Shown: positions 34,933 through 44,750, counted from the first letter of the stretch. The stretch: DNA of 64,000 nucleotides from Verrucomicrobiales bacterium (GCA_016795505.1 JAEUHH010000071.1:1-64000), one strand, 5' to 3'. The notes: generated from the letters alone by a model not told the origin. Made by a program: numbers and translations.

Positions 34933-37188
34933 TCAGGGAGCGGTCCCGGCCACCGGGGCACTGTCGACCGGCACGAAATACTCGATGTAGCCGATCATCA
35001 TCTCGTCTTCCGACTGCGGTCCCCAGCGCACGGTGCGGGTGGGGTCGGGGTTGGCGGGATTGGTCACGCTGTTGTCATACCAGGCGGTGGCCCTGACCCG
35101 GGTGCCGCGCGGCAGGAAAAGCGGCTCTTTGAGACGATAGTAGAGCTGCCAGTTGAAGTCGTAGCGCGGCACGTCGAGCAGTTGCCGGGGAACGCCATCG
35201 GGGCCGATCACTTCGTAGCGGAAGGCTTTCCCCCGGAGATGCAAGTGGGGCAGAAAACCCATCACCGTCATGTCGAAAGGGGCCGGACGGGTGGCGGTTT
35301 CCTCGTGATTTTCCGCTCCGGCGGGAATGGAAATGCGGGTGTTCGGCACGCTGGTGACCTTCACCTCATACTGCGGCGCGCGGTCGGTGTAGTGAAAGCC
35401 GATCCGGGTGAGATCCTCGGTCGCGGACCCGTTCGGCGTGTAATGCATCTGGAAGCGCAGGGTCGCTCCGGCGGGCAGTCGCTTGGCGAAGCCGGCGGGA
35501 AACATCTGGGCGCTGGTGCCGGGCACATAGAGGGCAAAGTAGCCGCCGATTTCGCTGAAGCGCTCGCCGGGGTTGGCAGGATCGACGGCAAAGACGATGA
35601 TGTGATGCACCACCTCGCGGGCGCCGGGCAGGATCTCGAAGCCGCGGATCCATTTGTCCTCGGTCAGCCCGGTCGGCATCGTGACATTCACATAGGGCAT
35701 TTTTCCCTCGGCTTTGATCGGGATCGGCTTGTCGAAGGCGAACACCGCATCGGGCTCCCCATGCAGCCAGCCGTCGGCGGCGAAGTGGCGGGGCACCGGC
35801 GCATCGGTCGGGTCGCCGACGGGGCGCTCTTTGGCGCTGAGCCAGGCGAGCAGGTCGGCTTTGTCGCGATCGGATAGGGAACGATCGTTGGCCCAGGGGC
35901 TTTCCTTGCCGTCGGCTGGCGGCGCGGCGGACCAGGGCGGCATGGTGCCCTCCTCGATGACTCGTCGGATGACCCGGGCGCGATCCTCCACCTCGGCCAG
36001 ATCGTCGAGGGCGAAGGGGGCGATGCCGTCCTCGTGATGACAGTCGACGCAATTCTGTTGGAGGATGCGGGAAATGTCGCGGTGCCAGGTCAGGTCGGTT
36101 GGTTTGGTATCACCGGAGCCGGTGGACAGGTCGATCTCGCAGCCCGGCGGATGGGTCGCGGCGATCTCCGGCCGGTTTCCCGCCCGCCACGCGGCGATGG
36201 CGTCGCGGAGATAGGTGTTCTTCGGCGCGTCGAGGCTGTAGTCGATGCCATACTGGTCGTCGATGGCGCCGCGGTAGATCAGAGTGCGGGCCGGATCGAG
36301 GAGGAAAACTTCGGTCGTGGTTCGCGCACCGAGGACGCTGGTCAGGCTCTTGTCGGCATCGCGCAGGTAGGTCGCGGGGGCGAGTCCTTTTTCCTGGAGA
36401 AAGGCACCCACGGTCTCCTCGGTCTCGCTGGCGAAGGCATTCACCCAGAGAAATCCGATGCCGTCGGCTGCCAACTCGCCCTGGAGGCGGGTCAGCGAGG
36501 GCACGTAGCGCAGGCTGACGGGGCAGGTGGTGCTGGTCAGGGCGATGACGAGTCCGTTCTTCCCGCTGAGTTCTCCCAGCGAGCGGGAGACGCCGTCGAA
36601 AGTCCGCACCGTGACCTCCGGCACCTGCCGACCGATGCCGACATCGCCCGGCTTTTCGATGGTCGGGCTGCTGGTCCGGACCGGCTGGGGCGGCTCCGTC
36701 GGGGTGGGAATGTCATCGCCCTTCTGATTCCGGGCCAGCGTCAGCGCCTCGCGGGCTTCTTCGAGTGTCACCGTCGCGTTGCCATCGCGGTCGAGGAGGC
36801 GAAAAAGGCCGGGGCGGGGGACCTCGGCGGCGTCGAGTTGGCCGTCGCCATTCTTGTCGGCGCGCTGAAACAACGTTTCGACCGATCCCTTGAGCCCGCG
36901 CAATTCGCTCAGCGCTCCGCTCGCTCCGGCCGTTTTGCCAAAGGCGGCCCGGGTTTCCTCCAGCGTGATGTGCCCGTCGGCATTCTGATCGAATCGCTGA
37001 AACAGCTCGGTCTGGGGCAATTCCGTCCGCGTGACCTTGCCGTCGCCATCGCGATCGGCCCGGCGAAAGGCGGCGTCGGCCGCGCCGGAGCCACCACCGG
37101 GTGAATCCTCCGCCATCAGGCTGGCGAAAGGAAACGCACCGGCAAAGGCGGTGAGAGCGGGCAGGAGCAGGGCAAGGCGAAAATTCAT
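34933..37188 (-). CDS. Exported EF-hand / redoxin / cytochrome c / copper-monooxygenase-like fusion
   Basis: The 751-aa protein strings several modules after a signal peptide. Four EF-hand-like loops come first (about 40-150: RADRDGDGKVTRTELP, DQNADGHITLEE, DKNGDGQLDAAE, DRDGNATVTLEE). A peroxiredoxin-like domain follows (about 170-320; LTSTTCPVSLRYV, one Cys). Next is a heme domain with NCVDCHHEDGIAPFALDDL near residue 378. The C-terminal region resembles copper type II monooxygenases (REVVHHIIVFAVD, LRFQMHYTPNG, MGFLPHLHLRGKAFRYEVI). It could couple periplasmic electron transfer to oxidation of an organic substrate; the reaction is unknown. The start MNFRLALLL gives the signal peptide. Confidence 0.82.
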   Translation of the reverse strand: MNFRLALLLPALTAFAGAFPFASLMAEDSPGGGSGAADAAFRRADRDGDGKVTRTELPQTELFQRFDQNADGHITLEETRAAFGKTAGASGALSELRGLKGSVETLFQRADKNGDGQLDAAEVPRPGLFRLLDRDGNATVTLEEAREALTLARNQKGDDIPTPTEPPQPVRTSSPTIEKPGDVGIGRQVPEVTVRTFDGVSRSLGELSGKNGLVIALTSTTCPVSLRYVPSLTRLQGELAADGIGFLWVNAFASETEETVGAFLQEKGLAPATYLRDADKSLTSVLGARTTTEVFLLDPARTLIYRGAIDDQYGIDYSLDAPKNTYLRDAIAAWRAGNRPEIAATHPPGCEIDLSTGSGDTKPTDLTWHRDISRILQQNCVDCHHEDGIAPFALDDLAEVEDRARVIRRVIEEGTMPPWSAAPPADGKESPWANDRSLSDRDKADLLAWLSAKERPVGDPTDAPVPRHFAADGWLHGEPDAVFAFDKPIPIKAEGKMPYVNVTMPTGLTEDKWIRGFEILPGAREVVHHIIVFAVDPANPGERFSEIGGYFALYVPGTSAQMFPAGFAKRLPAGATLRFQMHYTPNGSATEDLTRIGFHYTDRAPQYEVKVTSVPNTRISIPAGAENHEETATRPAPFDMTVMGFLPHLHLRGKAFRYEVIGPDGVPRQLLDVPRYDFNWQLYYRLKEPLFLPRGTRVRATAWYDNSVTNPANPDPTRTVRWGPQSEDEMMIGYIEYFVPVDSAPVAGTAP

Positions 37189-37324
37189 GGCTGCGGGGGA
37201 GGCAATCACCCCGTAGTAGAACGCGCCAATGCCCGTCTGGTTACGAAAAAGTTGGTGAACTGATGCAGAACGATTCCCGCCTGCCCCGAGGGATTGGGGA
37301 AATAGCGAGAGCCGTCTCTGCTGG

Positions 37325-39040
37325 CTACTTTGTCTGGACGACCTTGGATTTCCCTTTGGTTTTGGAGGCGATCGCCGCCAGCCGGTCGTTGGATTCCTGA
37401 TTGAGATCGACGCCGATGGTATTTACCTGAATGCCCTGAGCCGCCAACGTGTCGATCTCGTCGGTGTAGTCGCCGCCGCTGGTGGGTTGTCCGTCGGTCA
37501 GGAAGTAGACGATCGCGGGCTTTCTGCCATACAGGAAGGGGATGCGGAGGGCCGCCTCGTAGTTGGTCCCGGAGCTGTCTGCCTTGAAGGTCGAAACCCG
37601 ATCGTTCATCGCCTGCTTGCTGGCGTCCGAGGCCGTCATCAGTTCGAGGGTGGGATCTGTCCATTCGATATCGCCCCCGAAGGTGGCCACGCTGAAGCGG
37701 GTGCTGGAATTCAGGCGGTTGATCGCACTGGAAAGGGCCTCAATGACGAGATCGATGCGGGTCGAGGAGCCCACCTTCGTGGCCATCGATCCGGAGACGT
37801 CGATGATGTAGAGGACATCGGTGATGCCGGGGTCTTCGAAAATGAAATTGGCACCGGCAGTCGCCGTGCTGTCCGCGCTGTCCTGATAATCGACCGCATC
37901 CAGAGCACGGGCATAGGCCTGGACACTGAAGCCCGATGGGTAGGAGTTGCTGTCGACCGAAAAGCTGCCGCCGCCATAGGCCGCCCAGCCCGATCGCGGC
38001 GGAACAGTCGCGCCCGGAGCGACCACCGCGTAGTGGATCTGGGAGAGACCGGTGGCATTCGGATTGGCCAGGGAAACGGAGATCGTCGGCGTGTCCTCGT
38101 TGAATTCCGGGGCGCTCAGGCGGATCGAGGGTGGCAACAGGCGCACGGGATCGCTTTTCCAGAAAGCCGCGCTGGCCAGCTTGCTGCTGATCCACCGGGA
38201 GGGATTGCCGGCGGCAAAGGCCACCACGGTCGTGTTGCCCGTCAGAGAGAGCGGGGCGGAGTATTTCACGAACGGGCCGCCGCCGACCGATACCATCAGC
38301 CAGGTCGAGTCGTCGTTGGGATTCGACAGGGTGACGGTCTCGGGGAACTCACTGGGCTTGAAGGTCCCGTCGCCGGGCAGGATGACCGGCTCGCGCAATT
38401 CCCTGGGGGCATCCAGGGCGGTTGGGAAGGGGGACTCCGGCACCTCCGCCACCACCGGCCCCGGAGAACCGACCACGGGGGCCTGGGGTAGGGGACGATC
38501 CCGATAGGCCCACACCCATCCCGGATCCCCGTTGTAGCCCAGAGGCGAGGTTGATCGGATTTCCTCCCCGTAGTCGACTTCGGCCAGGGCATCATCGAGA
38601 TAGAATTCGGTGACGCCCGCTCCGCGTTTCGAGACGATAAAGCGACTGCCGGCTTGATCCCAAACGGCACGGGGCTGGCCGTCATTGCCGCCCGCGGTGA
38701 TTCGGGCGGCCAGCCGTCGATCGATCGTGCTGCCTGTCAGACCGACGAACTGGCTCGCCGTATCCCGCTGGCGCTCCGTTTTGAGCCGATCCAGGATATC
38801 CTGCGGCTTGCTGAGCCCGGCGAGATTGCCCCCGCTGGCTCGATACATATCGATGGCCTGATTGATGCGATCGATATCGTTCTGCAGTTTGGCAGATTGT
38901 GCGGCTGAGCGAAGTCCAGTGAAATTGGGAATGGACACGGACGCGATGATGGAGATCACCACGACTGTAATCAGCATTTCCATCACGGATAGACCCTGGC
39001 AGGTGCTCCTCCTGCGGCGGGCCGTTCGGGACGGTTCCAT
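37325..39040 (-). CDS. Type IV pilin-like protein with C-terminal von Willebrand A domain
   Basis: The 571-aa protein begins with a prepilin signal (CQGLSVMEMLITVVVISIIA), with the Gly before the cleavage site and the +5 Glu. A pilin-like helix follows, then beta-rich domains (about 250-420), one resembling a chitobiase-type C-terminal module (WLMVSVGGGPFVKYSAPLSL). The VWA domain is at the end (about 425-571): the MIDAS motif YIIDVSGSMATKV, the Thr site in SSGTNYEAAL and FLTDGQPTSGGDYTDE. This suggests a tip or minor pilin that binds a partner through a metal ion. No other pilus gene is in the window. Confidence 0.78.
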   Translation of the reverse strand: MEPSRTARRRRSTCQGLSVMEMLITVVVISIIASVSIPNFTGLRSAAQSAKLQNDIDRINQAIDMYRASGGNLAGLSKPQDILDRLKTERQRDTASQFVGLTGSTIDRRLAARITAGGNDGQPRAVWDQAGSRFIVSKRGAGVTEFYLDDALAEVDYGEEIRSTSPLGYNGDPGWVWAYRDRPLPQAPVVGSPGPVVAEVPESPFPTALDAPRELREPVILPGDGTFKPSEFPETVTLSNPNDDSTWLMVSVGGGPFVKYSAPLSLTGNTTVVAFAAGNPSRWISSKLASAAFWKSDPVRLLPPSIRLSAPEFNEDTPTISVSLANPNATGLSQIHYAVVAPGATVPPRSGWAAYGGGSFSVDSNSYPSGFSVQAYARALDAVDYQDSADSTATAGANFIFEDPGITDVLYIIDVSGSMATKVGSSTRIDLVIEALSSAINRLNSSTRFSVATFGGDIEWTDPTLELMTASDASKQAMNDRVSTFKADSSGTNYEAALRIPFLYGRKPAIVYFLTDGQPTSGGDYTDEIDTLAAQGIQVNTIGVDLNQESNDRLAAIASKTKGKSKVVQTK

Positions 39041-39173
39041 GATATAATTTTCATAAAAACAATCGTTTTTGGCAAGTTTTTTTTCGCGACGATTTCTGAG
39101 AGCCCCCCAAAAATGTCCCGTTCTACCGGCTTCCCGGCTTGGCAATTCCCGAAACTGGGGCCAATCTGGACCG

Positions 39174-41237
39174 ATGAAACGCCATCATCCTCTGGCACTC
39201 ATCTCAATCGGGTCGGGCCTTCTCTCTCTGTTGTGCCCGGCCGCAACCGGTGAGGATGCGCCCCGATCCTTGTTGGCCGAAAAGGCCCTGCTCGGCGTCG
39301 CGGGTCAGCCGGAATGGGACGACTTCGCCACCCGACCGCCCGATTCGGCCGGCTTGGAGATCGACTTCGCCATCGCCGGGCCGGCCAATGCCCCACACAG
39401 CCTCTTGATCCGTCACCGCGGCGTCAAACTCCGCTGGCGTGTTCAGCTCAATGACAAAGACCTCGGCAGCCTGCCCACGCTGGAGCAGGAGCAGATCACC
39501 GCCTTTGCCGTGCCGCCGGGCGCTCTTGTCACGGGAATGAACCGACTCGCGCTCCTGCCGCCGCCCACACCGGACGACATCGAGATCGCCGCCATCGATC
39601 TCCTCGGCGAGCCTGTCGAAAAGGCCACATCGGGCAGCACGCTGGATGTCGTGGTCACCCATGGGGCGGATGGCTCAGCGCTTCCCTGTCGCATCACGGT
39701 CACCACGCCCGACGGCGCGATCGTCCCGCTCCGGGCCGAGCCGGCCGGACGGCTGGCGATCCGGGAAGGCGTCGTCTATACCGGTGACGGACGCGCCCGG
39801 ATCGATCTGCGCCCCGGACGGTACACGGTCTGGGCGAGCCGTGGCTTTGAATGGAGCCATGCCCGGATGGATGTCGAAGCCACCGCCGGAAAAACGATCC
39901 CGGTGGCCCTTTCCCTGACCCATGAGGTGCCGCTGCCCGGCTGGATTTCCGTCGACAGCCACATCCACACCCTGACCGACAGCGGTCATGGCGATGCCAC
40001 CATCGACGAGCGGCAGTTGACCATCGCGGGAGAGGGGATCGAACTCGCCATCGCCACCGATCACAATCACCATGCCGATTACGCGCCCGCCGTCGAGCGC
40101 ACCGGCACTGCGGGCCTGTTCCAGCACGTCATCGGCAACGAAGTGACGACGAAGCTGGGCCATTTCAATGCCTTTCCCATCCTGCCCGGCACCCAGCCGG
40201 TCGATCACACCGTCGATGACTGGGAGCGCCTCCTGCCCGCCATCCGGGCCATGCCGGGCGTGCGGGTCGTGATTCTGAATCACCCGCGCAATCTCCACAG
40301 CGGCTTCGTGCCCATGGGGCCGACCCAATTCGACACCGTCACGGGACGCCACCGCCGCGAGGCCGCCCTGCGCGGTCTCGACGGCTTCGAGGTCGTCACC
40401 TCGGCGGCCATGCAGAGCGACATCCGGCTCCTGTTCCGCGACTGGTTTGCCCTGCTCAACCGCGGGCACCGCATCGCCGCCGTGGGCTCGAGCGACACCC
40501 ACGATGTGAACCGCTTCCTCCTCGGACAGGCCCGCACCTACGTCGCGGCGGAGGAAAACCGCGTCGCGGCCGGCGATCTCGCATCGGTCTGGCAGGGCTA
40601 CGAGGACGGGAAAATGCTCGTCAGCATGGGCCTCGTCGCCGAGATTTCCGTCGCCGGGACCGGGCGCGTCGGCGATCTCATTCCGGCCACTCGCGGCACC
40701 ACTTTGCCCGTCGTCGTCACCGTCACCGGCCCCTCCTGGACCCGCGCCGATCGGATCGAACTCTATGCCAACGGCCACCTCATTCGGCAGACCGGGATTT
40801 CCCACCCCGACGGAGCCATAGAGAAAGCCCGCCAGGTCTGGGAGATTCCCGTGCCCGCCCACGACACCCACTTCGTCGCCATCGCCACCGGCCCCGGCGT
40901 CGATCTGCCCTTCGCCGAGACGCCTCGGCCCTACCAGCCGACCTCACGCACCTTCGAGCCCTGCGTCATCGGAGCCACCAATCCCGTCTGGCTCGATGCC
41001 GACGGCGACGGCGCCTTCACCGCCGCCCGCGGCACCGCCGAGCGACTCATCAAAGCCCACGGCACCGACCCGGCCCGGCTCCTGCCCGCCCTCGCCGGAG
41101 CCGATGAAGCCATCGCCATCCAGGCCGCCGCCCTCTGGAGCGAAGCCGGTGCTCCCGCTCCCAGCCCCGACCAGCTTGCCGCCGCCGACGGGGCCGTCCG
41201 CCGGGCCTTCGAGAGCGTCTTCCGCACCGCCCCGTGA
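39174..41237 (+). CDS. CehA/McbA-family exported metallohydrolase (PHP domain)
   Basis: The 687-aa protein has a signal peptide (SIGSGLLSLLCPAATGE), beta-rich domains (about 30-250) and a PHP-type metal site: VDSHIHTLTDSGHGDATIDE, AIATDHNHHADY, NHPRNLH and VGSSDTHDVNRFLLGQ. CehA/McbA members hydrolyse esters or carbamates, but most homologues are uncharacterised. The C-terminal part carries WLDADGDGAFTAARGTAERL. It is followed 64 bases later by two membrane-protein genes on the same strand, which may form an operon with it. The start MKRHHPLALI gives the signal peptide. Confidence 0.82.
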   Translation: MKRHHPLALISIGSGLLSLLCPAATGEDAPRSLLAEKALLGVAGQPEWDDFATRPPDSAGLEIDFAIAGPANAPHSLLIRHRGVKLRWRVQLNDKDLGSLPTLEQEQITAFAVPPGALVTGMNRLALLPPPTPDDIEIAAIDLLGEPVEKATSGSTLDVVVTHGADGSALPCRITVTTPDGAIVPLRAEPAGRLAIREGVVYTGDGRARIDLRPGRYTVWASRGFEWSHARMDVEATAGKTIPVALSLTHEVPLPGWISVDSHIHTLTDSGHGDATIDERQLTIAGEGIELAIATDHNHHADYAPAVERTGTAGLFQHVIGNEVTTKLGHFNAFPILPGTQPVDHTVDDWERLLPAIRAMPGVRVVILNHPRNLHSGFVPMGPTQFDTVTGRHRREAALRGLDGFEVVTSAAMQSDIRLLFRDWFALLNRGHRIAAVGSSDTHDVNRFLLGQARTYVAAEENRVAAGDLASVWQGYEDGKMLVSMGLVAEISVAGTGRVGDLIPATRGTTLPVVVTVTGPSWTRADRIELYANGHLIRQTGISHPDGAIEKARQVWEIPVPAHDTHFVAIATGPGVDLPFAETPRPYQPTSRTFEPCVIGATNPVWLDADGDGAFTAARGTAERLIKAHGTDPARLLPALAGADEAIAIQAAALWSEAGAPAPSPDQLAAADGAVRRAFESVFRTAP

Positions 41238-41301
41238 GCCGGGCAGGAAATGCTTTACAAGCCCGCTCCGCCTCCTACCCTGAGCGTCCCCTCCGAGACC
41301 C

Positions 41302-42774
41302 ATGGCGACCCTTCAGGACCCTCCACTCCCCGCCGCCGCCAGCCCTGCCAGCTCCGCCGTTTCCCGACGCCGGTCGTGGCTTGCCTGGCTGCCCTTCGTC
41401 CTGTTCCTGCCCCTTTTCTGCGCCATCGCCTGGGAAAAAGCCGAACGCAAAAACTCCGGCATCCAGAACAACGACGAGCACGCCGTCTTCGACTACGACC
41501 AGCACGCCTACCTCAACATGGGCCGGCTGATGCGCGATCAGGACTACCGGAAAATCGTGCCCCGCCACCGCATGCCCGGTTTTTCCTTTCTTCTCAGCGC
41601 CTTCAGTTGGCAAAGCGACGCCTATCCCATCGATCCCACCGGTCAGGACCCGCGCACCGTCGGCGAGGGCTACTTCTTCCGCGCCAAAGTCTTCACCCTC
41701 TTCCTCGCCTGCCTCTCCCTCGTCGGTCTCTATGCGCTCTGCCGCCGTTTCCTGCCCGTCGTCGAGTCCCACATCGTCACCTGGTCCTTCGGCTGGCTCG
41801 TCGCTGTCATTCGCGCCCCGTACGTTCAGCCTGAGCTGATCTTCTACGTCCTGTTCCTCCTTTCTCTCGTCCTCCTGTGGAGACTCCTCGTCCAGCCTCG
41901 CTGGTGGCTCGCGCTCATCGCGGGACTCGTGCTCGCCACCGCCTTCATCATCAAATCCTCCGTCGTCCCCCTCATCGCCCTGTTTGTCGCCTGCGCCGGG
42001 CTGCGCCTGCTGCGCGAACTGTGGCTCGACCGACGCCGACCGGATGACGCCCGCGGCACCGTCCTCGGGCGGGTGGGGGAGTTCGGCGTCGCGCTCATCG
42101 TTCCCGCCGTCTTCGCCGGCGTCCTGTCGCCCTACCTCATCAATACCGCCCGCATGCACGGCTCACCCCTCTGGGATGTCCATTCCAAACACTACATGTG
42201 GATGGAAACCGACGAGGAAAAGCGCTTCTGGCGCGCTGCCGGCATCTCCGACCCCGGCTTCGTCCCGCCGCCCGACCGCGAACTGCCCACCGCCCGCACC
42301 TACCTGAGCGAGCGCAGCCTCTCCCACGTCATCGAGCGCCTGAAGGACGGATGGAATGCCACCCTCATCATGATCAAAAAGCGCTACGAGGGCTGGTGGA
42401 TCTTCATCCGCAAATGGCTGCTGCCCGTCCTCGCCGTCGCCGCCGTGCTCAGCTACCGCCGCACCCTCGCCGGCATCCGGGCGCACTGGATCGACGGCCT
42501 GCTCGTCACCGGATTCCTCATCGGCTACTCCATCCTCTACAGTTGGTACCAGATCATTGGCGTCGGGCCCCGGCTCCTGCTTTCCATCTTTTTGCCCATC
42601 GCCTTTTTCGCCTCCGTCATCGTCCACCGGCTTATCGACGGGCGCAGTTTCACCATCCGCGGACGCACCGTCCCCTGGCGCGCCTTGGTCAATGCCGGGT
42701 CCATCGTCTTCATCACCGTCCACACCATCCGCCTCCTCACCGGCGACTATTGGACCCTTGAGGGCGGCCGCTGA
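41302..42774 (+). CDS. Multi-pass membrane protein, GT-C glycosyltransferase-like (copy 1)
   Basis: The 490-aa protein has one N-terminal membrane helix (LAWLPFVLFLPLFCAIAW), a first external loop with acidic residues (HAVFDYDQHAYLNMGRLMRD), then about eight further helices. The layout, an acidic motif after helix 1 and many helices, matches GT-C enzymes that use polyprenyl-phosphate sugars; sequence support is weak. Copy 2, next door, shares many blocks: PRHRMPGF against PRHRMPGY, YPIDPTGQD, LLSPYL-type, WDVHSKHYMWME. The pair is a tandem duplication. Confidence 0.65.
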   Translation: MATLQDPPLPAAASPASSAVSRRRSWLAWLPFVLFLPLFCAIAWEKAERKNSGIQNNDEHAVFDYDQHAYLNMGRLMRDQDYRKIVPRHRMPGFSFLLSAFSWQSDAYPIDPTGQDPRTVGEGYFFRAKVFTLFLACLSLVGLYALCRRFLPVVESHIVTWSFGWLVAVIRAPYVQPELIFYVLFLLSLVLLWRLLVQPRWWLALIAGLVLATAFIIKSSVVPLIALFVACAGLRLLRELWLDRRRPDDARGTVLGRVGEFGVALIVPAVFAGVLSPYLINTARMHGSPLWDVHSKHYMWMETDEEKRFWRAAGISDPGFVPPPDRELPTARTYLSERSLSHVIERLKDGWNATLIMIKKRYEGWWIFIRKWLLPVLAVAAVLSYRRTLAGIRAHWIDGLLVTGFLIGYSILYSWYQIIGVGPRLLLSIFLPIAFFASVIVHRLIDGRSFTIRGRTVPWRALVNAGSIVFITVHTIRLLTGDYWTLEGGR

Positions 42775-42804
42775 CAGCCGTCCTCCCACGCGAATCCCGT
42801 CTCC

Positions 42805-44265
42805 ATGCCTGCCGAACCCGCCGTCCCAACCTCAGCCCCGACCCCGTGGAGAGCCCGGCTCGCCATCGCCGTGCTGTTCGCCGGACTGCTCGCCGTGTTT
42901 GCCGGCTTCGCCCATGAAAAGGCCCAGCGGCACAATACCGGCATCGGCGCCAACGGCACCGACACCATCCACGACCACGACCAGCACCCCTACCTCAGCG
43001 TCGCCCGCAAACTCTACGATACCGGCTTCGACTGGGTCGTGCCCCGCCACCGCATGCCCGGCTACTCCGTGCTCATGGTGCCCCTCTACGATCCCGACAC
43101 CGCCTATCCCATCGATCCCACCGGCCAGGACGAGCGCCGCGTCGACGACGGCTTCTTCCGCCGAGCCAAGCTCTTCAACATCGCCCTCTGCGGCCTCGCC
43201 CTCGTCGTCCTCTATGGCTTCAGCCGCCGCTACATGCCCGTGCCCGAGGCCCTCATCCTCACCTGGTCTTTCGGCTTCCTGCTGGAAATCTTCAAAGCCC
43301 CCTACGTCCAGCCCGAAGGCCTCTTCTACGTCACCTTCACCCTTTCCTTTGTCCTCCTGCTCCGGCAGCTCATCCAGCCCACCTGGCTCACCGGTCTGGG
43401 CGCCGCCGTCGCCCTTGCCATCACCTTCATCCTCAAATCCACCGTCCTGCCCCTCATCGCCCTGTTTGGCGCCTGCTACGGACTGAAATGGCTCGCCGAC
43501 GGCATCCGCGCCTGGCGCGGCGGACAGGCCGTCGGTCACCTGCGCGCCACCCCGCGCCTGTTCGGACAGGCCGTCATCGTGCCCGCCGTCTTCATCGCCC
43601 TCCTGTCCCCGTATCTCCTCAATACCTGGCGCCTGTTCGGCTCACCCTTCTGGGATGTCCACTCCCGCCACTACATGTGGATGGATACCCCCGAGGAAAA
43701 GGTGAAATGGCGCGACCGCGAGATCTCCGAGCCCCATTTCCACCAGCAGCCCCGGCCCGCCGGCGAGGAGGAAGTGCCCAACGCCGCCAAATACTTCCGC
43801 GAGCACACCCTGAGCCAGATCATCGACCGCCCCATCGAAGGCTACGGCAAGCTTATGCCCCGCATCGCCCTCGACTATGGCCCATTGCTCACCTTTCTCT
43901 GGACCGTGTGCCGCTGGTGCGTCCTCGTCGTCGCCGTGCTCCACTGGCGCGCGGTTTGGCAGGCCTTCCTGCGCCACTGGCCCGTCGTCCTCATGGCCGC
44001 CGGGTTCTTCCTCGGCTACGCCCTCCTGTATTCCTGGTACACCGCCATCCGCGTCGGTCCCCGGCTCATCCTCGGACTCGCCCTGCCGCTGTTGTTCCTG
44101 AGCCTGTGGTTCATCGGCCACTTCGGCGGCGAGACCCGGCTGCCCCGGCTCGGGCTCAAAATCAACGACCGCCGTCTCGCCCTCGTCGTCCTCGCCCTCG
44201 CCACCGCCATCCTGTCCCTCCGCGTCCTGCGCGAGGATCTCTGGCACATCGAAGGCGGCCAGTGA
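42805..44265 (+). CDS. Multi-pass membrane protein, GT-C glycosyltransferase-like (copy 2)
   Basis: The 486-aa paralogue of the preceding gene starts 30 bases after it. It keeps the acidic first loop (DTIHDHDQHPYLSVARKLYD), VPRHRMPGYSVLMVPL, AYPIDPTGQDERRVDDG, a KAPYVQPEGLFY helix region and SPYLLNTWRLFGSPFWDVHS. The copies differ through most of the sequence, so the duplication is old and the substrates may differ. Their position after the CehA/McbA gene hints at cell-surface glycan work, which is inference. Confidence 0.65.
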   Translation: MPAEPAVPTSAPTPWRARLAIAVLFAGLLAVFAGFAHEKAQRHNTGIGANGTDTIHDHDQHPYLSVARKLYDTGFDWVVPRHRMPGYSVLMVPLYDPDTAYPIDPTGQDERRVDDGFFRRAKLFNIALCGLALVVLYGFSRRYMPVPEALILTWSFGFLLEIFKAPYVQPEGLFYVTFTLSFVLLLRQLIQPTWLTGLGAAVALAITFILKSTVLPLIALFGACYGLKWLADGIRAWRGGQAVGHLRATPRLFGQAVIVPAVFIALLSPYLLNTWRLFGSPFWDVHSRHYMWMDTPEEKVKWRDREISEPHFHQQPRPAGEEEVPNAAKYFREHTLSQIIDRPIEGYGKLMPRIALDYGPLLTFLWTVCRWCVLVVAVLHWRAVWQAFLRHWPVVLMAAGFFLGYALLYSWYTAIRVGPRLILGLALPLLFLSLWFIGHFGGETRLPRLGLKINDRRLALVVLALATAILSLRVLREDLWHIEGGQ

Positions 44266-44380
44266 CCAAGCCAGAGGGGCCACCAGCAGATTCGGGTCAG
44301 GTTTACCCCGCATAGGATGAAAAAGGCCCACGGAAGGCACGGAATTTCACGGAAATTGCGGCGGGGGCTGGGCAGGGATT

Positions 44381-44410
44381 TCCAGCAGATTCAGGGAGGC
44401 CAGCAGATTT
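44381..44410. repeat. CAGCAGATT palindrome, inverted copy
   Basis: Reads TCCAGCAGATTCAGGGAGGC then CAGCAGATT. It is the reverse complement of the motif at 13857-13887, 44590-44622 and 44718-44750. Confidence 0.85.
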
Positions 44411-44530
44411 TTTTGGGATGGGTAAGCCTGAAAGCTGAAAGGGAAGGCCCACGGAAAGGCACGGAAAAAGAGCCGATGAAACTTTCCCGAAAAGGCGAGC
44501 CTCAAAAAGCCCTTCAAAACCTCCCCCATC

Positions 44531-44750
44531 CGTGAAATTCCGCGCCTTCCGTGGGCCCATCTCCACCTTTCCAGCCATAAGCCAGACCCGAATCTGCTGG
44601 CCTCCCTGAATCTGCTGGAGATCCCCAAACAGCCCCGTCCAGTGCCGGCCATAGCTTCCGTGAAATTCCGTGCCTTCCGTGGGCCCATCTCCACCTTGCC
44701 AGCGGCAAACCAGACCCGAATCTGCTGGCCTCCCTGAATCTGCTGGAGAT
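44531..44750. repeat. 128-bp tandem duplication ending in CAGCAGATT palindromes
   Basis: Copy 1 (44531-44622) and copy 2 (44659-44750) both run CGTGAAATTCCG, CCTTCCGTGGGCCCATCTCC, CAGACCCGAATCTGCTGGCC and TCCCTGAATCTGCTGGAGAT. The period is 128 bases. Each copy ends in the same palindromic motif. Confidence 0.88.
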
